Positions 26,435 through 36,478 of a DNA stretch of 64,000 bases are shown here, piece after piece. The notes under the pieces were generated by a model. The model was given only the letters and a program-made list of their open reading frames with translations. It made no database searches and had not been told where the DNA came from. The stretch comes from Dickeya chrysanthemi NCPPB 402. Its GTDB lineage: Bacteria > Pseudomonadota > Gammaproteobacteria > Enterobacterales > Enterobacteriaceae. The DNA lies in NCBI RefSeq assembly GCF_000406105.1, contig NZ_CM001974.1:4443050-4507049 (forward strand). The letters run 5' to 3'. The position numbers and the translations under genes were made by a program. Every line of letters begins with the position of its first letter. The stretch's first letter is position 1.

Positions 26435-28072
26435 ATGAACACTCTCAATAACATGAAATTGAGCACCATGCTCGCTTCCAGCTTCGCCATCGTCATACTG
26501 ATTGGCTTTATCGTTGCGGGATTCGGCCGCATACAGCTCTGGCAGTTAAGCAGCAACATTCATGATTTATCAGACAACAGGGTGCCTAAACTGATCATGA
26601 TGGAGACCTATCAAAGCAACATCATGACGGTATCCAACGCGGCGCGCGATTTAGTGTTGTCATCTGACCCGTTACAGAAGCAAGCGGAAAAACAGCGGAT
26701 TGATGAGGCGGTTGCCAACAGCACAGCCCTGCTTCAGCGCTACAACACAGTGACGGCCTCATCCGAAGCGAAGGCGCTATTAAAAGCACTGGAAGATGCA
26801 CGGCCAGCCGCCATCACCGCGCTGAAAAAAGTGATTGAGCTTGGCCTTGCTAACCGCACTGAAGAAGCCAGAAACGTCATTCTCAACGACTTTAAACCGG
26901 CACAGGTTAAGCTGATGGGGGCAATCGACGACATCATCATCTACCAAAAGAATAAAACCAATGAGTTAGCTGCCGGTTCGGTAGAACTGGCTAGCGATTC
27001 GGGCAACATCATGTTTTTGTTGACCATGATGGCGCTAGTATTAGGCAGCCTGATTGCCTGGTTCATTACCCGACAGGTAAAAGGTAAGCTCGGCGGCGAA
27101 CCGGCTGAAGCGGCGTATATCGCACAGCAAATCGCGCAGGGCAATCTGGCCATCAACATCGCACTGAAAGAAAACGACACCCGCAGCGTGCTGGCCGCTA
27201 TTGAGGTAATGCGCCAGAATTTATGCCACATCGTTGATCAGGTGCGCCAGAGCAGTTATTCCATCGCGCTGGGTTCGAATGAAATCGCTAGTGGCACCAG
27301 TGATTTGAGCCAACGCACCGAGGAGCAAGCCGCCAGCCTGCAACAAACGGCGGCGTCAATGGAGCAGATCAGCAATGCCGTTACTCACAATGTTGAGATA
27401 GTCAAACACGTCACCGACCTGGCCAATACCGCGACGCAAACCGCGCAAACCGGTAATGAGATGTTCAGCCAGGTCATCACGATGATGAACGATATCAGGA
27501 GCAGTTCGCAAAAAATTGTCGATATTATTCAATTCATTAACAGTATTGCTTTTCAAACCAACATTCTGGCGTTAAACGCCGGCGTGGAAGCGGCACGGGC
27601 AGGAGAAGAAGGGAAAGGCTTTGCGGTCGTCGCCCATGAAGTACGCTCACTGGCGCAGCACTCCGCCAGCGCCGCCCACGACATCAACACCCTGATTACC
27701 GAAAGTGTACAAAAAATTGCGGCAGGCGCGGAGCTCGTTACTCACGCCGGCGGCACGATGGGCAATATTCTGGAACAAACGCGTCAGGTTGCTCACTTAA
27801 TTAATGAAATCAGCCTCTCGACCAGCGAACAGCAACTGGGTATTTCGCAAATCAATACGGCGGTCGCCCAGCTTGATCAGGTCACGCATCAAAACGCCGC
27901 ACTGGTGCAGGAATCCGCCACCGCGACAGACAGCCTCAGCAGCCAGGCCACACATCTGGTTGATTTGATTAAAGTGTTTATCGTCGAAGACATGATTTCC
28001 CGCCAGCGACTCGATATGGTCACACAGGATCAGGTCGTCAATATGGACAGCAATCAGGTGATTATGCACTGA
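26435..28072 (+). CDS. Methyl-accepting chemotaxis protein 4 (divergent signalling tip)
   Basis: A 545-residue chemoreceptor with TM1 (about 10-30), a helical periplasmic sensor, TM2 (about 190-210), HAMP (LGGEPAEAAYIAQQI) and a signalling domain. It departs from its three neighbours in normally invariant places. IDGIAFQ is [22 protein letters not shown] is [22 protein letters not shown] is VVAHEVR, and the [12 protein letters not shown] stretch is VTHNVEIVKHVT. The CheA/CheW contact residues (NILALN, VEAAR) are kept. It ends NMDSNQVIMH with no CheR-binding pentapeptide. It is still likely a functional receptor, possibly with altered kinase coupling. Confidence 0.93.
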   Translation: MNTLNNMKLSTMLASSFAIVILIGFIVAGFGRIQLWQLSSNIHDLSDNRVPKLIMMETYQSNIMTVSNAARDLVLSSDPLQKQAEKQRIDEAVANSTALLQRYNTVTASSEAKALLKALEDARPAAITALKKVIELGLANRTEEARNVILNDFKPAQVKLMGAIDDIIIYQKNKTNELAAGSVELASDSGNIMFLLTMMALVLGSLIAWFITRQVKGKLGGEPAEAAYIAQQIAQGNLAINIALKENDTRSVLAAIEVMRQNLCHIVDQVRQSSYSIALGSNEIASGTSDLSQRTEEQAASLQQTAASMEQISNAVTHNVEIVKHVTDLANTATQTAQTGNEMFSQVITMMNDIRSSSQKIVDIIQFINSIAFQTNILALNAGVEAARAGEEGKGFAVVAHEVRSLAQHSASAAHDINTLITESVQKIAAGAELVTHAGGTMGNILEQTRQVAHLINEISLSTSEQQLGISQINTAVAQLDQVTHQNAALVQESATATDSLSSQATHLVDLIKVFIVEDMISRQRLDMVTQDQVVNMDSNQVIMH

Positions 28073-28151
28073 ATCCGGTAAGTCCCAGCGCGGTTTAGAC
28101 CTTGATGGCTGGGTCAACCGCGATGGCTTGCCATTGCAGGAAGTGTCATCC

Positions 28152-28177
28152 TGACCGCTGCCAGACGGCAGCGGTCA
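28152..28177 (+). terminator. Bidirectional hairpin between receptor 4 and aminotransferase
   Basis: TGACCGCTGCC (28152-28162) and GGCAGCGGTCA (28167-28177) form a perfect 11-base stem with loop AGAC between two convergent genes. A short T-rich stretch follows on the plus strand. Confidence 0.75.
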
Positions 28178-28197
28178 TCATCGTTTGAGGTATCCGG

Positions 28198-29382
28198 TTA
28201 CAGCGCGCGACGCAGGCGGGCGACCGCCTCGTGCATCTGCTCTTCAGTCGCGGTAGCGAACGACAGGCGCAACGTTGACTGGTCCGGCTTATCGGCGAAG
28301 AAGAACTCGCCGGGCACGAACACCACGCCTTGCGCCAGCGTTTTTTGCAGCCAGGCGGTGGTATCGAACGGCTGCCGGAAACGCGCCCACAGGAACATGC
28401 CGCCTTTCGGCTGATTGAAGCTAATCACATCGCCCAGCTCACTAGCCATGAGTTCAGACAACAGTTCGCCTTTCCGGCGGTAAGCCTGACGAATCTTGTC
28501 AATCTGTGCCGGTAAACGCCCGGTTCCCAGGTAGTATTCGACGATAGTCTGCGACAGCGAGCTGGCGTGCAGGTCGGCGGCCTGTTTGATAATCGCCACA
28601 TTATGCAGCAACCATTCAGGCAGAATCGCCCAGCCTAAACGCAACCCCGGCGCCAGAACTTTAGAGAACGATGAGGTATAGATCACACGGTCGGCGTGTC
28701 CGGCCTCTTTCGCCAGTTGATAAAGGGTGGCGTGGCGTTCTTCGGTGAAACGCAGTTCGCCGTACGGGTCGTCTTCCACGATCAGAAAATCGTGGCGGGC
28801 GGCCAGTGCCACCAGTTGACGGCGACGCGCCTCGCTCAGGGTCACGCCGCTCGGGTTACCGAAGTTCGGCACCAGATAGACGCCCTTGATACGCGTGGTT
28901 TCCAGCAGGGTAGCCAACTCGTCCACCACCATGCCGTTTTCGTCAGACGACACCGACATCACCTGCGCTTCCGCCAGTTCCAGCGTTTGCAGCGCCGCCA
29001 GATAGGTCGGGCGTTCCACCACAAAAATATCCTGCGGATTGGTGGTGGCGCGCATCACCAGATCCAGCGCCTGCTGGGAACCGGCCGTCACCACGATGTC
29101 CTGCGCCTGCGTGAGCACGCCACGCAGCGCGCACAACTCGGCGATACGCTCGCGCAGCAGCGGGCTGCCTTCGGTCAGGCCATACTGAAACGCCGATTTC
29201 GGCTGCTCAGTAATCGCCAGTTGGGTCGCTTCATTCAGTCCCTGGAAATCAAACAACGCATCAGAAGGAATGCCGCCCGCCAACGAAATCACGCCGTCCA
29301 TTTTGCTGTGCTTGAGCAATTCACGAATCGCGGAGCTTTTCAGGCGCGCCATGCGCTGCGCCAGTAACCCATCCGTTGACAT
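28198..29382 (-). CDS. PLP-dependent class I/II aminotransferase (2-aminoadipate aminotransferase-like)
   Basis: The protein (394 residues from ATG 29382; 398 from GTG 29394) has the fold-type I aminotransferase pattern. It shows ISLAGGIPSDALFD near the N-terminus, VTAGSQQALDLVMRA for PLP phosphate binding, VPNFGNPSGVTLS, the cofactor Asp in VEDDPYGELRF, the Schiff-base Lys in SSFSKVLAPGLRLGW and the substrate-carboxylate Arg in TLRLSFA. It resembles the LysN/MocR-catalytic group that acts on 2-aminoadipate or branched and aromatic amino acids. It lies directly downstream of livF, separated by a terminator, so a link to branched-chain amino acid use is possible but not shown. The exact substrate is open. 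Confidence 0.88.
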   Translation of the reverse strand: MSTDGLLAQRMARLKSSAIRELLKHSKMDGVISLAGGIPSDALFDFQGLNEATQLAITEQPKSAFQYGLTEGSPLLRERIAELCALRGVLTQAQDIVVTAGSQQALDLVMRATTNPQDIFVVERPTYLAALQTLELAEAQVMSVSSDENGMVVDELATLLETTRIKGVYLVPNFGNPSGVTLSEARRRQLVALAARHDFLIVEDDPYGELRFTEERHATLYQLAKEAGHADRVIYTSSFSKVLAPGLRLGWAILPEWLLHNVAIIKQAADLHASSLSQTIVEYYLGTGRLPAQIDKIRQAYRRKGELLSELMASELGDVISFNQPKGGMFLWARFRQPFDTTAWLQKTLAQGVVFVPGEFFFADKPDQSTLRLSFATATEEQMHEAVARLRRAL

Positions 29383-29415
29383 GTCGAATCTCACTTATTT
29401 TTTGAAAGGATGATA

Positions 29416-29443
29416 GAAAAACGGGCCGATGGAATTCGGCCCG
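29416..29443 (-). terminator. Rho-independent terminator of the liv operon
   Basis: On the minus strand CGGGCCGA and TCGGCCCG form an 8-base stem followed by five T, nine bases after the livF stop codon. Confidence 0.9.
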
Positions 29444-29451
29444 GAAAGATT

Positions 29452-30153
29452 TTAACCGCCAAGGTAGGCAGAACGCACGGCTTCGTTAGCTAACAAAGCA
29501 TCACCGGTGTCTTCCAGCACCACACGGCCGTTTTCCAGCACGTAGCCGCGATCCGCCAGACGCAACGCCTGATTGGCGTTCTGCTCCACCAGAAAGATGG
29601 TCATGCCTTCTTCGCGCAACTGCGCGATGGTGTCGAAAATCTGCAAAATGATGATCGGCGCCAGCCCCAGCGAGGGTTCGTCCAGCAACAGCAAGCGCGG
29701 CTGGCTCATCAGCGCACGGCCGATAGCCAGCATTTGCTGTTCGCCGCCGGACATCGTGCCGGCGCGCTGGGCACGGCGCTCATACAACCGCGGGAACAAG
29801 TCGTACACGCGCACAATGCGTTCCTGATACTGTTCGCGGCTGGCGAAGAACCCGCCCATCGCCAGGTTCTCTTCCACCGTCATGCGGGAAAATACCCGGC
29901 GGCCTTCCGGCACGATGGCGATGGCTTCACGCATGATGCGCGCCGTCTGCCAGTCGGTAATGTCTTTGCCGTCGAACACGATAGACCCTTGCGAGGCGCG
30001 CGGCTCGCCGCACAGTGTGCCCAACAGGGTGGTTTTACCCGCACCGTTGGCGCCAATCAGCGTCACGATTTCGCCCTGATTGATATGCAGGCTGACCTGA
30101 TGCAGCGCCTGAATTTTGCCGTAGTGCGCAGAAACCTGATTCAATGACAACAT
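29452..30153 (-). CDS. livF: Branched-chain amino acid ABC importer ATPase LivF
   Basis: LivF is one of two ATPases of the LIV-I/LS system importing leucine, isoleucine and valine. The 233 residues show Walker A GANGAGKTTLL (about 34-44), the signature MSGGEQQMLAIGRAL, Walker B LLLLDEPSLGLAP and switch His replaced in the family way (VEQN). The length is close to E. coli LivF (237). It is six bases downstream of livG and last in the operon. Confidence 0.97.
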   Translation of the reverse strand: MLSLNQVSAHYGKIQALHQVSLHINQGEIVTLIGANGAGKTTLLGTLCGEPRASQGSIVFDGKDITDWQTARIMREAIAIVPEGRRVFSRMTVEENLAMGGFFASREQYQERIVRVYDLFPRLYERRAQRAGTMSGGEQQMLAIGRALMSQPRLLLLDEPSLGLAPIIILQIFDTIAQLREEGMTIFLVEQNANQALRLADRGYVLENGRVVLEDTGDALLANEAVRSAYLGG

Positions 30154-30159
30154 AACGTT

Positions 30160-30930
30160 TTATCCTTCACCCAGATACGCACGGATCACATCCGGGTTGT
30201 TACGAATTTCAGCCGGAGTGCCGTTCGCCAGCGGCGTGCCCTGATTCACCACGTAAATCCGGTCCGAAATACCCATCACCAGCTTCATGTCGTGCTCGAT
30301 CAACAGCACGGAAACCTGGTGATTGCCGCGCAGGTCGATAATCAGTTCGTTAAGCTCTTCCGTCTCTTTCGGGTTCAGGCCGGCGGCCGGTTCATCCAGC
30401 ATCAGCAGTTCCGGACGGGTCACCATGCAGCGGGCGATCTCCAACCGACGCTGCTGACCATACGCCAGATTCCCCGCCTGACGGTTCGCCAGATCGAGCA
30501 AACCCACCCGATCCAGCCAAACCGCGGCGCGCTGCCGGGCATCGGCTTCGGCGCGGCGAAAGCCCGGCGTTTTTAACAGACCGGCGAACACACCGCTCTT
30601 GAGGTGCTGATGTTGCGCCACCAGCAGGTTCTCAATCACCGTCATTTCACGGAACAGGCGCACGTGCTGGAAGGTACGCACTACGCCCATGCGGGCAATC
30701 TGCTGTCCCGGCAAGCCTTCCAGATGCTGGGAGCGCAGCAAAATGGTGCCGCCGGTGGGGCGGTAGAAACCGGTCAAACAGTTGAATACCGTGGTTTTAC
30801 CCGCGCCGTTGGGGCCGATCAGCGACACGATCTCGCCCTGGTGCAAATCCAGCTCGACGTTGTTGACCGCCAGCAGGCCGCCGAAGCGCATCATCAGGCC
30901 CCGGACCGACAATAATGGCTGCGTACTCAT
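30160..30930 (-). CDS. livG: Branched-chain amino acid ABC importer ATPase LivG
   Basis: LivG is the second ATPase. The 256 residues carry Walker [13 protein letters not shown], the family-specific [21 protein letters not shown], the degenerate signature [15 protein letters not shown] and Walker [13 protein letters not shown] with IEHDMKLVM. The length is like the E. coli protein (255). Its ATG overlaps the livM stop by four bases. Confidence 0.97.
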   Translation of the reverse strand: MSTQPLLSVRGLMMRFGGLLAVNNVELDLHQGEIVSLIGPNGAGKTTVFNCLTGFYRPTGGTILLRSQHLEGLPGQQIARMGVVRTFQHVRLFREMTVIENLLVAQHQHLKSGVFAGLLKTPGFRRAEADARQRAAVWLDRVGLLDLANRQAGNLAYGQQRRLEIARCMVTRPELLMLDEPAAGLNPKETEELNELIIDLRGNHQVSVLLIEHDMKLVMGISDRIYVVNQGTPLANGTPAEIRNNPDVIRAYLGEG

Positions 30931-32201
30931 GCCTGCTCTTCCTTCTTCTCAACCTGCAACTTGATCTGCGTACGCTTCATCGGCAGCAACCCCTGTGGAC
31001 GCCAAATCATCATCAGTACCATCAGGGCGCCCAGCAGCAACATGCTGTATTCGTTCAGGTCACGCATCAACTCACGCGATACCACCAGCAGAATGGCCGC
31101 CAGAACCACCGCAAACTGCGAGCCCATTCCGCCCAGCACCACAATCGCCAGCACAAAAGCCGACTCCACAAAGGTGAAGGATTCCGGGCTGACGAACCCC
31201 TGACGGGCGGCGAATAGCGTACCGGCGAAACCGGCGAACGCGGCGCTGATGGTAAACGCGGTCAGCTTGATTTTGGTTGGGCTCAGGCCCAGCGAACGGC
31301 AGGCGATTTCGTCTTCACGCAGCGCTTCCCAGGCTCGGCCCAGCGGCATACGCAGCAAACGGTTGATGACGAACAGCGTCAGCATCACCAGCAACAACGC
31401 CACCATGTACAGGAAAATGATGCGGTCGCTCGGGTCATAGTTCAGGCCAAAGAAATGGTGAAAGGTATCCCAGCCGCCTTCGCGCGGGGCACGGTTAAAC
31501 TCCAGCCCGAAGAACGTCGGCTTTGGAATCTGGCTGATACCGTTCGGCCCACCGGTAAAACCGGTGTTATTCAGCAGCAGAATACGCACGATTTCGCCAA
31601 ACCCGAGGGTGACGATCGCCAGATAGTCGCCGCGCAAGCGCAACACCGGGAAACCCAGCAGGAAACCGGACAGCGCCGCCGTCAGGCCCGCCAGCGGCAG
31701 ACACTGCCAGAAGCCAAGGCCATAGTAGTGGCTCAACAGCGCGTAGGTGTAAGCGCCGATAGCGTAGAAGCCGCCGTATCCCAGCACCAGCAGACCGGAC
31801 AACCCCACCACCACGTTCAGGCCGAGGCCCAGAATGATGTAAATCATGGTCAGCGTGGCGATATCCACCGTACCGCGCGACACCACGAACGGCCAGACCA
31901 CCGCGACGATAACCAACGCCAGCGCCAGCAGTTTCTGTCGCGGCGTACTGCCGTCAAAACCCGGCAGCACAAAACCGGGTCCGGAGACTTTCTTTGCCCC
32001 TTGCGCCAGCGCCGGGCGCAGCAGTTGAAACAGGAATACCAGCGCGCAGGCGGCGATAATCCACATCCAGCGTAGTTTTTCCGCGCCGTGCACCACCAGC
32101 CGGGTCCCATCCAGACTCAGTTGCATCCCCATCAGGAATGTGGCCAGCACCAGCAGTACCAGCGCCGAGACCACGGCATTAACCAGCGTGTGCAGTTTCA
32201 T
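30927..32201 (-). CDS. livM: Branched-chain amino acid ABC importer permease LivM
   Basis: LivM is a 424-residue inner-membrane subunit with an N-terminal extension (two hydrophobic segments before about residue 70) and a core BPD_transp_2 domain. Hallmarks are [30 protein letters not shown] and [22 protein letters not shown], with [18 protein letters not shown] near the C-terminus. The length is close to E. coli LivM (425). It is translationally coupled (4-base overlaps) to livH and livG. Confidence 0.96.
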   Translation of the reverse strand: MKLHTLVNAVVSALVLLVLATFLMGMQLSLDGTRLVVHGAEKLRWMWIIAACALVFLFQLLRPALAQGAKKVSGPGFVLPGFDGSTPRQKLLALALVIVAVVWPFVVSRGTVDIATLTMIYIILGLGLNVVVGLSGLLVLGYGGFYAIGAYTYALLSHYYGLGFWQCLPLAGLTAALSGFLLGFPVLRLRGDYLAIVTLGFGEIVRILLLNNTGFTGGPNGISQIPKPTFFGLEFNRAPREGGWDTFHHFFGLNYDPSDRIIFLYMVALLLVMLTLFVINRLLRMPLGRAWEALREDEIACRSLGLSPTKIKLTAFTISAAFAGFAGTLFAARQGFVSPESFTFVESAFVLAIVVLGGMGSQFAVVLAAILLVVSRELMRDLNEYSMLLLGALMVLMMIWRPQGLLPMKRTQIKLQVEKKEEQA

Positions 32202-33124
32202 ACTTTCTCCACCTCCGGACGGCCCAGAATCCCGGTCGGCATCACCAACAGCACCCCAATCAACAGCGCGAAGGAGACCACATCTTTATATTCGGTGCTG
32301 AGGTAGGCGGAGGTCAGCGACTCGGCAATCCCCAGAATCAGACCGCCGATCATCGCCCCCGGAATACTGCCGATACCGCCCAGCACCGCAGCGGTAAACG
32401 CTTTCATACCGGCCATGAAACCGATATAGGGGTTAATCACGCCATAGAACTGGCCCAGCAGTACCCCGGCCACCGCCGCCATCACGGCGCCGATGACGAA
32501 AGTCAGCGAAATCACTCGGTCGGTGCTGATGCCCAGCAGGCTGGCCATTTTCAGGTCTTCCGCGCAAGCGCGGCAGGCGCGCCCCATACGGGAATAGCGG
32601 ATAAACAGCGTCAGCGCCAGCATCGCCAGAAAGGTGACTACCCAGATGGTGAGCTGCATGGAAGAGAGCGTCGCCGCGAAGCCGTTGCTTTCGCCCAACA
32701 CCCACTGGCCGTGGATCAGGCTCGGCAACGCCACGTCGCGCGACCCTTGCGTCAGGCTGACGTAGTTCTGCAGGAAAATCGACATACCGATGGCGGAAAT
32801 CAGCGCGATCAGTCGCTTGGAATTACGCACCGGTTTGTAGGCGACGCGTTCGATGCTCCAGCCATAGGCGCTGGAGATCACCACCGCCGCGATGAACGCG
32901 ACGCTAATCAACAGCCAGCCGGCATCGATGCCCATCATCATCAGTGCGGCAATCACGATAAAAGAAACATAGCTACCGATCATGTAGACCTCGCCGTGGG
33001 CGAAGTTAATCATGCCGATAATGCCGTAAACCATGGTGTAGCCAATGGCGATCAGCGCATAAGTGCTGCCCAACGTCACGCCGTTGAACATCTGCTGAAG
33101 GAAATAGAGGAACTGCTCGGACAT
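32198..33124 (-). CDS. livH: Branched-chain amino acid ABC importer permease LivH
   Basis: LivH is a 308-residue permease beginning [20 protein letters not shown], with [23 protein letters not shown], the cytoplasmic coupling stretch [21 protein letters not shown] and [19 protein letters not shown]. The length equals E. coli LivH (308). It is separated from livK by 78 bases that contain a stable hairpin. Confidence 0.97.
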   Translation of the reverse strand: MSEQFLYFLQQMFNGVTLGSTYALIAIGYTMVYGIIGMINFAHGEVYMIGSYVSFIVIAALMMMGIDAGWLLISVAFIAAVVISSAYGWSIERVAYKPVRNSKRLIALISAIGMSIFLQNYVSLTQGSRDVALPSLIHGQWVLGESNGFAATLSSMQLTIWVVTFLAMLALTLFIRYSRMGRACRACAEDLKMASLLGISTDRVISLTFVIGAVMAAVAGVLLGQFYGVINPYIGFMAGMKAFTAAVLGGIGSIPGAMIGGLILGIAESLTSAYLSTEYKDVVSFALLIGVLLVMPTGILGRPEVEKV

Positions 33125-33142
33125 ACCTTAACCTTAGATATT

Positions 33143-33170
33143 GCCCCCGCAGCCTGACGGCTGAGGGGGC
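33143..33170 (-). terminator. Hairpin between livK and livH (possible attenuator or mRNA stabiliser)
   Basis: GCCCCCGCAGCC and GGCTGAGGGGGC form a 12-base stem with one mismatch and loop TGAC. There is no T-run after it on the minus strand. In such binding-protein operons a hairpin here often protects the upstream message, which would favour livK over livHMGF. Confidence 0.6.
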
Positions 33171-33202
33171 ATCGGTATTGGGAGTAATACGGGTACGGTC
33201 AA

Positions 33203-34315
33203 TTACTTCGCAGAAGAAGAAGTACCGTCTGCGTGCCACTCGAATACGCCAAATTCAAACCCTTTCAGGTCGCCTTTTTCGTCCCAGCTCAGCGGGCCCA
33301 TTACCGTATCCGCCGACTTGGCTTTCAGGTCGGCCGCCAGTTTGGCCGGCTCGGTGCTGCCGGTACGCTGCATCGCGGTAGTGAGCGACTGCAACGCGGC
33401 GTAGGTCGTCCATACGAATGGGCCGGTCGGGTCCAGTTTCCTGGCTTTCAGCGCATCGACGATCGGTTGGTTGGTCGGCACCTGGTCATAACGCTTCGGC
33501 AGCGTCACCAGCATACCTTCAGACGCCGCGCCCGCGATGTTGGACAGCGACGAGTTACCCACGCCTTCCGGTCCCATGAACTTGGTGGTCAGGCCGGCTG
33601 CGCGCGCCTGACGCAGAATCTGCCCCATTTCCGGGTAGTAGCCGCCAAAGTAGACGAAATCGACGTTCTCTTTCTTCAAGCGCGCCACCAGCGTGGAGAA
33701 GTCTTTATCCCCGGCGGTTACCCCTTCGAACAACACCACATTCGCATTGGCTTTTTTCAGGCTATCCTGCACGGCGCGAGCCAGCCCTTCGCCATACTGC
33801 TGCTTGTCGTGCACCACGGCGATACGCTGCGGTTTAACGTGCTCCAGAATATATTTCGCCGCGGTCGGGCCCTGATCGGAATCCAGACCGGTGGTGCGCA
33901 TAATCAGTTTGTAGCCGCGGGTGGTCAGGTCAGGCGCGGTGGCTGCCGGTGTAATCATCAGCACGCCTTCATCTTCGTAAATGTCGGATGCAGGCTGAGT
34001 GGACGACGAGCACAGGTGACCAATCACATAGTGAATACCTTCGTTAATCACCTTGTTGGCGACGGCAACGGCCTGTTTCGGGTCGCACGCGTCATCGAAT
34101 TCCACACCCACCAGTTTGTTACCGTTAACGCCGCCTTTGGCGTTAATGTCGGCGATGGCCTGACGCGCACCGGTAAACTCCATGTCGCCGTACTGCGCTA
34201 CCGGGCCGGACATCGCACCGACGATCGCCACTTTGATATCCGCCGCATTCGCCGCGTGGCCCATTGCTGCAACCAGGCACCCCATCAGTAATGCGTTACC
34301 TTTGCTTAATTTCAT
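33203..34315 (-). CDS. livK: Branched-chain amino acid-binding protein (LivK/LivJ family)
   Basis: This periplasmic binding protein delivers leucine or other branched-chain amino acids to LivHMGF. The 370-residue protein has a signal peptide ([24 protein letters not shown]) and a Peripla_BP_6 fold: [40 protein letters not shown] and [18 protein letters not shown] (with the conserved disulfide cysteines), and [19 protein letters not shown] at 34315 gives the standard signal peptide; the frame is open to 34336. It is the only binding protein here, whereas E. coli has both livJ and livK, so its specificity (Leu only or Leu/Ile/Val) is not certain. Confidence 0.93.
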   Translation of the reverse strand: MKLSKGNALLMGCLVAAMGHAANAADIKVAIVGAMSGPVAQYGDMEFTGARQAIADINAKGGVNGNKLVGVEFDDACDPKQAVAVANKVINEGIHYVIGHLCSSSTQPASDIYEDEGVLMITPAATAPDLTTRGYKLIMRTTGLDSDQGPTAAKYILEHVKPQRIAVVHDKQQYGEGLARAVQDSLKKANANVVLFEGVTAGDKDFSTLVARLKKENVDFVYFGGYYPEMGQILRQARAAGLTTKFMGPEGVGNSSLSNIAGAASEGMLVTLPKRYDQVPTNQPIVDALKARKLDPTGPFVWTTYAALQSLTTAMQRTGSTEPAKLAADLKAKSADTVMGPLSWDEKGDLKGFEFGVFEWHADGTSSSAK

Positions 34316-34718
34316 CCGTTTTACCCCATCTGTCATTTTTAGATATTGCTATAATTATTGTCGTTAGCCGTTATTGTTCGCACTTTTTCATACGGAATAA
34401 CGATTTAGACTCTACTATAAGCAATAGTTTGTAATAAGGCTTTATTATTCATAATATTAAACAGGAGTTTTATGCTGTAAATCAACTGTAATTCTCAGTA
34501 AAACACGGCGTAAACAGCATAAAATACCATCTTTAAAATTTGATTTTTGCTTCATAAATAGTCAGTTATGCTGGTTTTAACACCAAAGAATAATTAATTA
34601 CTCGAAAAATTAATGACAGAGAAACCTTTTTCGCTGTTAACCGTACAGAAAAAGTTACACAACCCTTTTTCTACAAGATCACTACAATATTCTTAAGAAT
34701 CAACAGGAGTACCCGCGT
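34316..34718. other. Divergent regulatory region between livK and panM
   Basis: About 400 A+T-rich bases without a gene. It should contain the livK promoter (minus strand), where the regulator Lrp acts in E. coli, and the panM promoter. I could not pick out an Lrp site or promoter elements with confidence. CAGGAG precedes the panM ATG. Confidence 0.45.
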
Positions 34719-35138
34719 ATGAGACTCTCGGTTGAACGCCTCACAACAATTAACGAACAGGACAGGCACGATCTGGCTTTCATTTGGCCCCACCAGAATT
34801 TCGACGCACTGGAGCGTGACCTGAACCATGATCACCGCCTGTTTGTCGCCCGCTTTAACGGCCATCTGCTGGCAGGGGTGATTGTCGAAATCGACAGTAA
34901 CAGCGACAGCGCAGAGTTAACCGACCTGCAAGTCAGAACCTCCACCCGGCGGCATGGCGTCGGCAAATATTTGCTGGAAGAAGTGCTGCGTGCCTGCCCC
35001 GATGTGAAAGAGTGGTGGCTGGACGCCGCCGACCATGCCTTGGTCAGCGAAGCCGTAATGGATAAGTTTATGCAATCCTGCGGTTTTTACCCGGTGTCCG
35101 GCGGCTGGGAATATATCGTTAATCAGGAAGGGAAATAA
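34719..35138 (+). CDS. panM: PanD maturation factor PanM/PanZ (GNAT fold)
   Basis: PanM (PanZ, YhhK) binds aspartate decarboxylase PanD and triggers its self-cleavage, tuning coenzyme A synthesis. The 139-residue GNAT-fold protein aligns with E. coli PanZ: DRHDLAFIWP (EcDRIDLQKIWP), HRLFVARFNGHLLAGV, LQVRTSTRRHGVGKYLLEEVLR with the acetyl-CoA-binding RRHGVG loop, FMQSCGF and a terminal GGWEY. It sits in the same place (between liv and rpoH regions) as in E. coli. Confidence 0.93.
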   Translation: MRLSVERLTTINEQDRHDLAFIWPHQNFDALERDLNHDHRLFVARFNGHLLAGVIVEIDSNSDSAELTDLQVRTSTRRHGVGKYLLEEVLRACPDVKEWWLDAADHALVSEAVMDKFMQSCGFYPVSGGWEYIVNQEGK

Positions 35139-35200
35139 GCAAAGAAGGAAAGTAGTGGCATGCCCCAGGACGTGGCGATACAAACCTGGGGTATAAAACA

Positions 35201-35240
35201 GAACGACCGGGCGGCTTGTGGCTGTCCCGGTCGTTCATCG
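35201..35240 (-). terminator. Terminator between convergent panM and rpoH
   Basis: GAACGACCGGG (35201-35211) pairs with CCCGGTCGTTC (35226-35236), a perfect 11-base stem. On the minus strand it is followed by TGTTTTATA, so it suits rpoH. A second hairpin, CCCCAGG/CCTGGGG (about 35163-35191), lies just after panM. Confidence 0.85.
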
Positions 35241-35274
35241 TTCAGGTTAAATCACGTGGTAAATCCGGCCGGCA

Positions 35275-36132
35275 TTACGCCTCGATAGCCGCACGCAATT
35301 TCTTCATAGCGTTCTTCTCTAGCTGGCGCACACGCTCGGCAGACACACCGTAATGATCCGCAAGTTCCTGCAACGTAGACTTATTGTCATCATCCAGCCA
35401 GCGAGCACGGATAATATGCTGGCTGCGTTCGTCCAGCCCTTCCAGCGCATAGGCCAGTTTATCCGCGGCGTGGGTTTCCCAGTTGTCCTCTTCAATGCCA
35501 TCGGCAAAGTCGGAAGACTTATCCTGCAGATAGAGCATCGGCGCCATCGGTTGACCCGGCTGCGCGTCATCTTCCGGCGACGGATCAAACGTCATATCCT
35601 GCGCCGCCATACGGGATTCCATTTCACGGACATCTTTGCTGGTCACACCCAGCTCACGCGCCACCATTTCCACTTCGTCCTGATTAAACCAGCCAAGGCG
35701 CTGTTTAGTCTTACGCAAGTTGAAGAACAGTTTACGCTGCGCTTTCGTCGTCGCTACCTTCACGATACGCCAGTTGCGCAGTACGTACTCGTGGATTTCA
35801 GCTTTAATCCAGTGTACGGCAAACGACACCAGACGAACGCCGACATCAGGGTTAAAGCGGCGCACGGCTTTCATCAGGCCGATATTGCCTTCCTGAATCA
35901 AATCCGCCTGCGGCAAGCCATACCCCGAATAATTACGGGCAACATGAATAACAAAACGCAGATGCGAAAGAATCAGCTGCTTGGCGGCGTCCAGATCCCC
36001 GTGATAATGCAGCCGTTCGGCCAGCGCCCGCTCTTCCTCCGCCGTCAGCATCGGATAGGCATTGGCGGCACGGATGTACCCTTCCAGACTGCCTTGGGGA
36101 ACTAAGGCGAAAGTTTGCATATCTTTGGTCAT
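35275..36132 (-). CDS. rpoH: Heat-shock sigma factor RpoH (sigma-32)
   Basis: RpoH directs RNA polymerase to heat-shock promoters. The 285-residue sequence carries sigma-70 region 2 ([39 protein letters not shown]), the RpoH-specific box [15 protein letters not shown], and region 4 with helix-turn-helix [24 protein letters not shown]. Length and order equal those of E. coli (284). A RpoE-type promoter lies about 125 bases upstream. In E. coli the 5' mRNA acts as a thermosensor; this was not tested here. Confidence 0.98.
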   Translation of the reverse strand: MTKDMQTFALVPQGSLEGYIRAANAYPMLTAEEERALAERLHYHGDLDAAKQLILSHLRFVIHVARNYSGYGLPQADLIQEGNIGLMKAVRRFNPDVGVRLVSFAVHWIKAEIHEYVLRNWRIVKVATTKAQRKLFFNLRKTKQRLGWFNQDEVEMVARELGVTSKDVREMESRMAAQDMTFDPSPEDDAQPGQPMAPMLYLQDKSSDFADGIEEDNWETHAADKLAYALEGLDERSQHIIRARWLDDDNKSTLQELADHYGVSAERVRQLEKNAMKKLRAAIEA

Positions 36133-36257
36133 TCCACCCCTCTCAATCTACCATTCATAACGTTGCACATCATCGGATAGCATACCGGTATTTGTTGCAC
36201 ATTCTGTGCCTAAAAATTCAATCTGTGCCTAAACAGGGTTTAGGAGCCAGCACCGGT

Positions 36258-36285
36258 TTAGAGTGTGACGGACTGCACAAGTTCC
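36258..36285 (-). promoter_or_regulatory. RpoE (sigma-E) type promoter of rpoH
   Basis: On the minus strand GGAACTT (-35, 36279-36285) and TCTAA (-10, 36258-36262) are 16 bases apart. The sigma-E consensus is GGAACTT-N15/16-TCTGA or TCTAA. E. coli rpoH has such a promoter (P3) used at extreme temperatures. Confidence 0.8.
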
Positions 36286-36294
36286 ACTATTTTT

Positions 36295-36324
36295 AACCAT
36301 CTTATTTTTCATATCAAGATGGTG
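36295..36324. other. Inverted repeat in the ftsX-rpoH intergenic region
   Basis: AACCATCTT and AAGATGGT pair across 12 bases in the 346-base region between ftsX and rpoH. No T-run follows. It may end ftsX transcription weakly or overlap other rpoH promoters. Apart from the sigma-E promoter nothing else was recognised in this gap; TGTGCCTAAA occurs twice near 36207-36235. Confidence 0.4.
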
Positions 36325-36478
36325 AAGAACAGGTGCAGTGGTGTGACGAAATATACGAGGAAAGCGAGCGTTGAAGGCATTGGCAATCACAATATCAGCA
36401 ATACGCTTCCCCCGAAGTCGCCAGCCGACACGAGGGAAAAGTATACCAGAAAACGTCGGTACCGGACGGTGATACAGA

